Shown piece after piece: positions 4,917 through 5,784 of a stretch of 5,784 nucleotides of DNA (position 1 is its first letter; each line of letters starts with the position of its first letter). The position numbers and the translations under genes are program-made. Location of the stretch: contig QHXD01000391.1 in NCBI GenBank assembly GCA_003223895.1, positions 1 through 5,784 of the forward strand, given 5' to 3'. Under the pieces are notes generated by a model that was given only the letters and a program-made list of their open reading frames with translations, was not told where the DNA came from and made no database searches. The stretch comes from Acidobacteriota bacterium (GTDB taxonomy: Bacteria; Acidobacteriota; Terriglobia; 20CM-2-55-15).

Positions 4917-5784
4917 CCATCCACGCAGCATCCGCTCAATCAGTCGCTGCGCGCAGGGCCGGCCGGCAAGCCTCAGACCGGGCCGGCGGTGAATGAAGCG
5001 GATGTCATTCTGGCGTTGGAGAGCGGCGAGCTTTATTCGACCGTCCGCCAGGCCAGGCAGCGGAATAATCCCGCGAAGTTGATCAACATCAGCGCGGGCG
5101 ATCTTTTCCTGAAGAGCAATTACCAGAATTTCATGCGGTATACCGAAGTCGATGTGTCGATGGCTGCGGATGTAGAAGCAACCCTTCCTGCGTTGATCGA
5201 AGCGGTAAAGCGCCAGAGCACGGCAGACCGTAGAAGAGTGTTCGAGGCACGCCGTACCAGACTCGCTGAGGCGGGCCGCCAGGCTCTGGAGAGAACCCGC
5301 ACCGATGCATCGTATGGATGGGACGCCAGCCCCATCAGCACAGCGCGGCTCTGCGCCGAGCTGTGGGCGCAGATCAAGAATGAGGATTGGTCGCTGGTCA
5401 CGGAATCTTTCTGGGTAAGAGAGTGGCCGCTGCGGTTATGGAACTTCGATAAACATTATCAGTACATCGGCGGCGCCGGCGGAGAAGGCGTTGGCTACAC
5501 GGCACCGGCGGCGATCGGCGCGGCTGTAGCGAACAAGAAATACGGCCGGCTCACGGTTGCCATTCAGCCTGACGGGGATCTCATGGTCGCCAACGGCGTG
5601 TTGTGGACGGCGGCTCATCATCGCATCCCGATCCTGATGGTCATGCATAACAATCGCGCGTATCACCAGGAGGTCATGGGTATACAGGGCGTCGCCAACC
5701 GCCGGAATCGCGGCGTGGACCGCATCCATATTGGAACCACGATCGACGATCCCAATGTCGACTATGCCAGGCTCGCGCAGAGTA
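4917..5784 (+). CDS. C-terminal open segment of the broken TPP enzyme (central and TPP-binding domains, no start of its own)
   Basis: This frame is open for 289 codons from the C-run frameshift to the window end. The first possible in-frame start, GTG 4989, has no RBS, so it is a gene remnant rather than an independent gene. The early part (VNEADVILALESGELY, then LINISAGDLF) is the end of the central domain. A helical, charged insert follows (about 5180-5330). The C-terminal TPP domain holds YIGGAGGEGVGYTAPAAIGAA, then the TPP/Mg motif IQPDGDLM (5562-5582) and, after the usual spacing, MVMHNNRAYHQEVM (NN at 5649-5654). The canonical GDG start of the motif reads PDG here; the metal-ligand Asp and Asn are kept. 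ANRRNRG and IGTTIDDPNVDYARLAQS follow. Apart from the missing start, this half looks well conserved, so the breakage may be recent. Confidence 0.7.

Larger units (their letters stand above)
4089..5784 (+). pseudogene. Tat-exported TPP-dependent enzyme (acetolactate synthase-like), frame broken twice, right end outside window
   Basis: Three reading segments in order encode one TPP-enzyme homologue. Segment A (from ATG 4089, homologous to about 4788) ends in VPKLSK. Segment B, in another frame (about 4793-4918, open over 4772-4993), reads ENPVIVASRAVQSAAGMRLL and then QHRRLNFP. Segment C returns to the frame of A at 4917 (PSTQHPLNQSLRAGP) and stays open to the window end. From A to B the frame moves as if 3n+1 bases were lost. 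From family memory, about 20 residues are expected between the PKL and ENPVIV strings (end of the N-terminal domain, first helix of the central domain), so an out-of-frame deletion is likely. From B to C the shift equals one extra C in the run 4915-4918. Stops in A's frame at 4845-4847 and 4908-4910 end translation early. The most likely reading is a decaying gene. Sequencing error could explain the C-run but not easily the missing block. Confidence 0.75.

Noticed and set aside
4771..4918. Programmed ribosomal frameshifting in the TPP gene
   Set aside because: There is no slippery heptamer with a downstream structure, two opposite shifts would be needed, and a block of residues appears to be missing.
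4956..4987. GGGCCGGC direct repeats (4956-4963 and 4980-4987)
   Set aside because: They lie inside the coding remnant, encode part of the GPAGKPQTGPA stretch and lack the GGCTTCAGCC core of the REP-like elements, so they look like chance in GC-rich coding DNA.
5120..5729. Two minus-strand open frames opposite the TPP-enzyme 3' half
   Set aside because: The plus frame here carries TPP-domain motifs; the antisense frames are shadows.

Overview
This 5.8 kb window is GC-rich bacterial chromosomal DNA. The gene content suggests an Acidobacteriota-type soil bacterium: an exported amidohydrolase, an exported fusion of a carboxypeptidase-regulatory-like domain, a c-type heme motif and a Vgb-like propeller, and a Tat-exported thiamine-pyrophosphate (TPP) enzyme. 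GCxGGCTTCAGCCxGC-type palindromes between genes fit as well. This taxonomic placement is an inference from gene style and recalled families; no database was searched.

Layout. (1) 1-462, minus strand: the 5' 154 codons of a coiled-coil protein that runs off the left edge. It has a clear RBS and, about 50 bp upstream of its ATG, a good sigma-54 (-24/-12) promoter match. (2) 478-853: a divergent intergenic region. It holds small dyads and a perfect 26-bp inverted repeat made of two REP-like palindromes in mirror orientation (REPIN-like), with a 16-bp tandem duplication overlapping its loop. (3) 854-2224, plus strand: a complete secreted binuclear-metal amidohydrolase. (4) 2226-2323: a perfect 42-bp inverted repeat ending in T5, starting 1 nt after the amidohydrolase stop. 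It is a very strong terminator and probably also a member of an interspersed repeat family. (5) 2397-4049, plus strand: the exported three-part fusion protein. (6) 4046-4072: a third REP-like palindrome whose left edge contains the TAG stop of the fusion gene. (7) 4089-5784, plus strand: a Tat-signal TPP-dependent enzyme (acetolactate synthase-like fold). Its frame is broken twice, once at about 4771-4798, where an out-of-frame internal deletion is likely, and once at the C-run 4915-4918. It continues past the right edge. It reads as a decaying gene unless the lesions are assembly errors.

How the genes may work together. The fusion gene and the TPP enzyme gene are 39 bp apart on the same strand, each with its own RBS, and look like an operon. 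The amidohydrolase is cut off from them by the terminator. All three plus-strand products carry export signals, so the shared theme is envelope or periplasmic catabolism and redox. No substrate can be assigned. I found no CRISPR array, tRNA, rRNA, transposase or phage gene, and no convincing new defence or mobile system.
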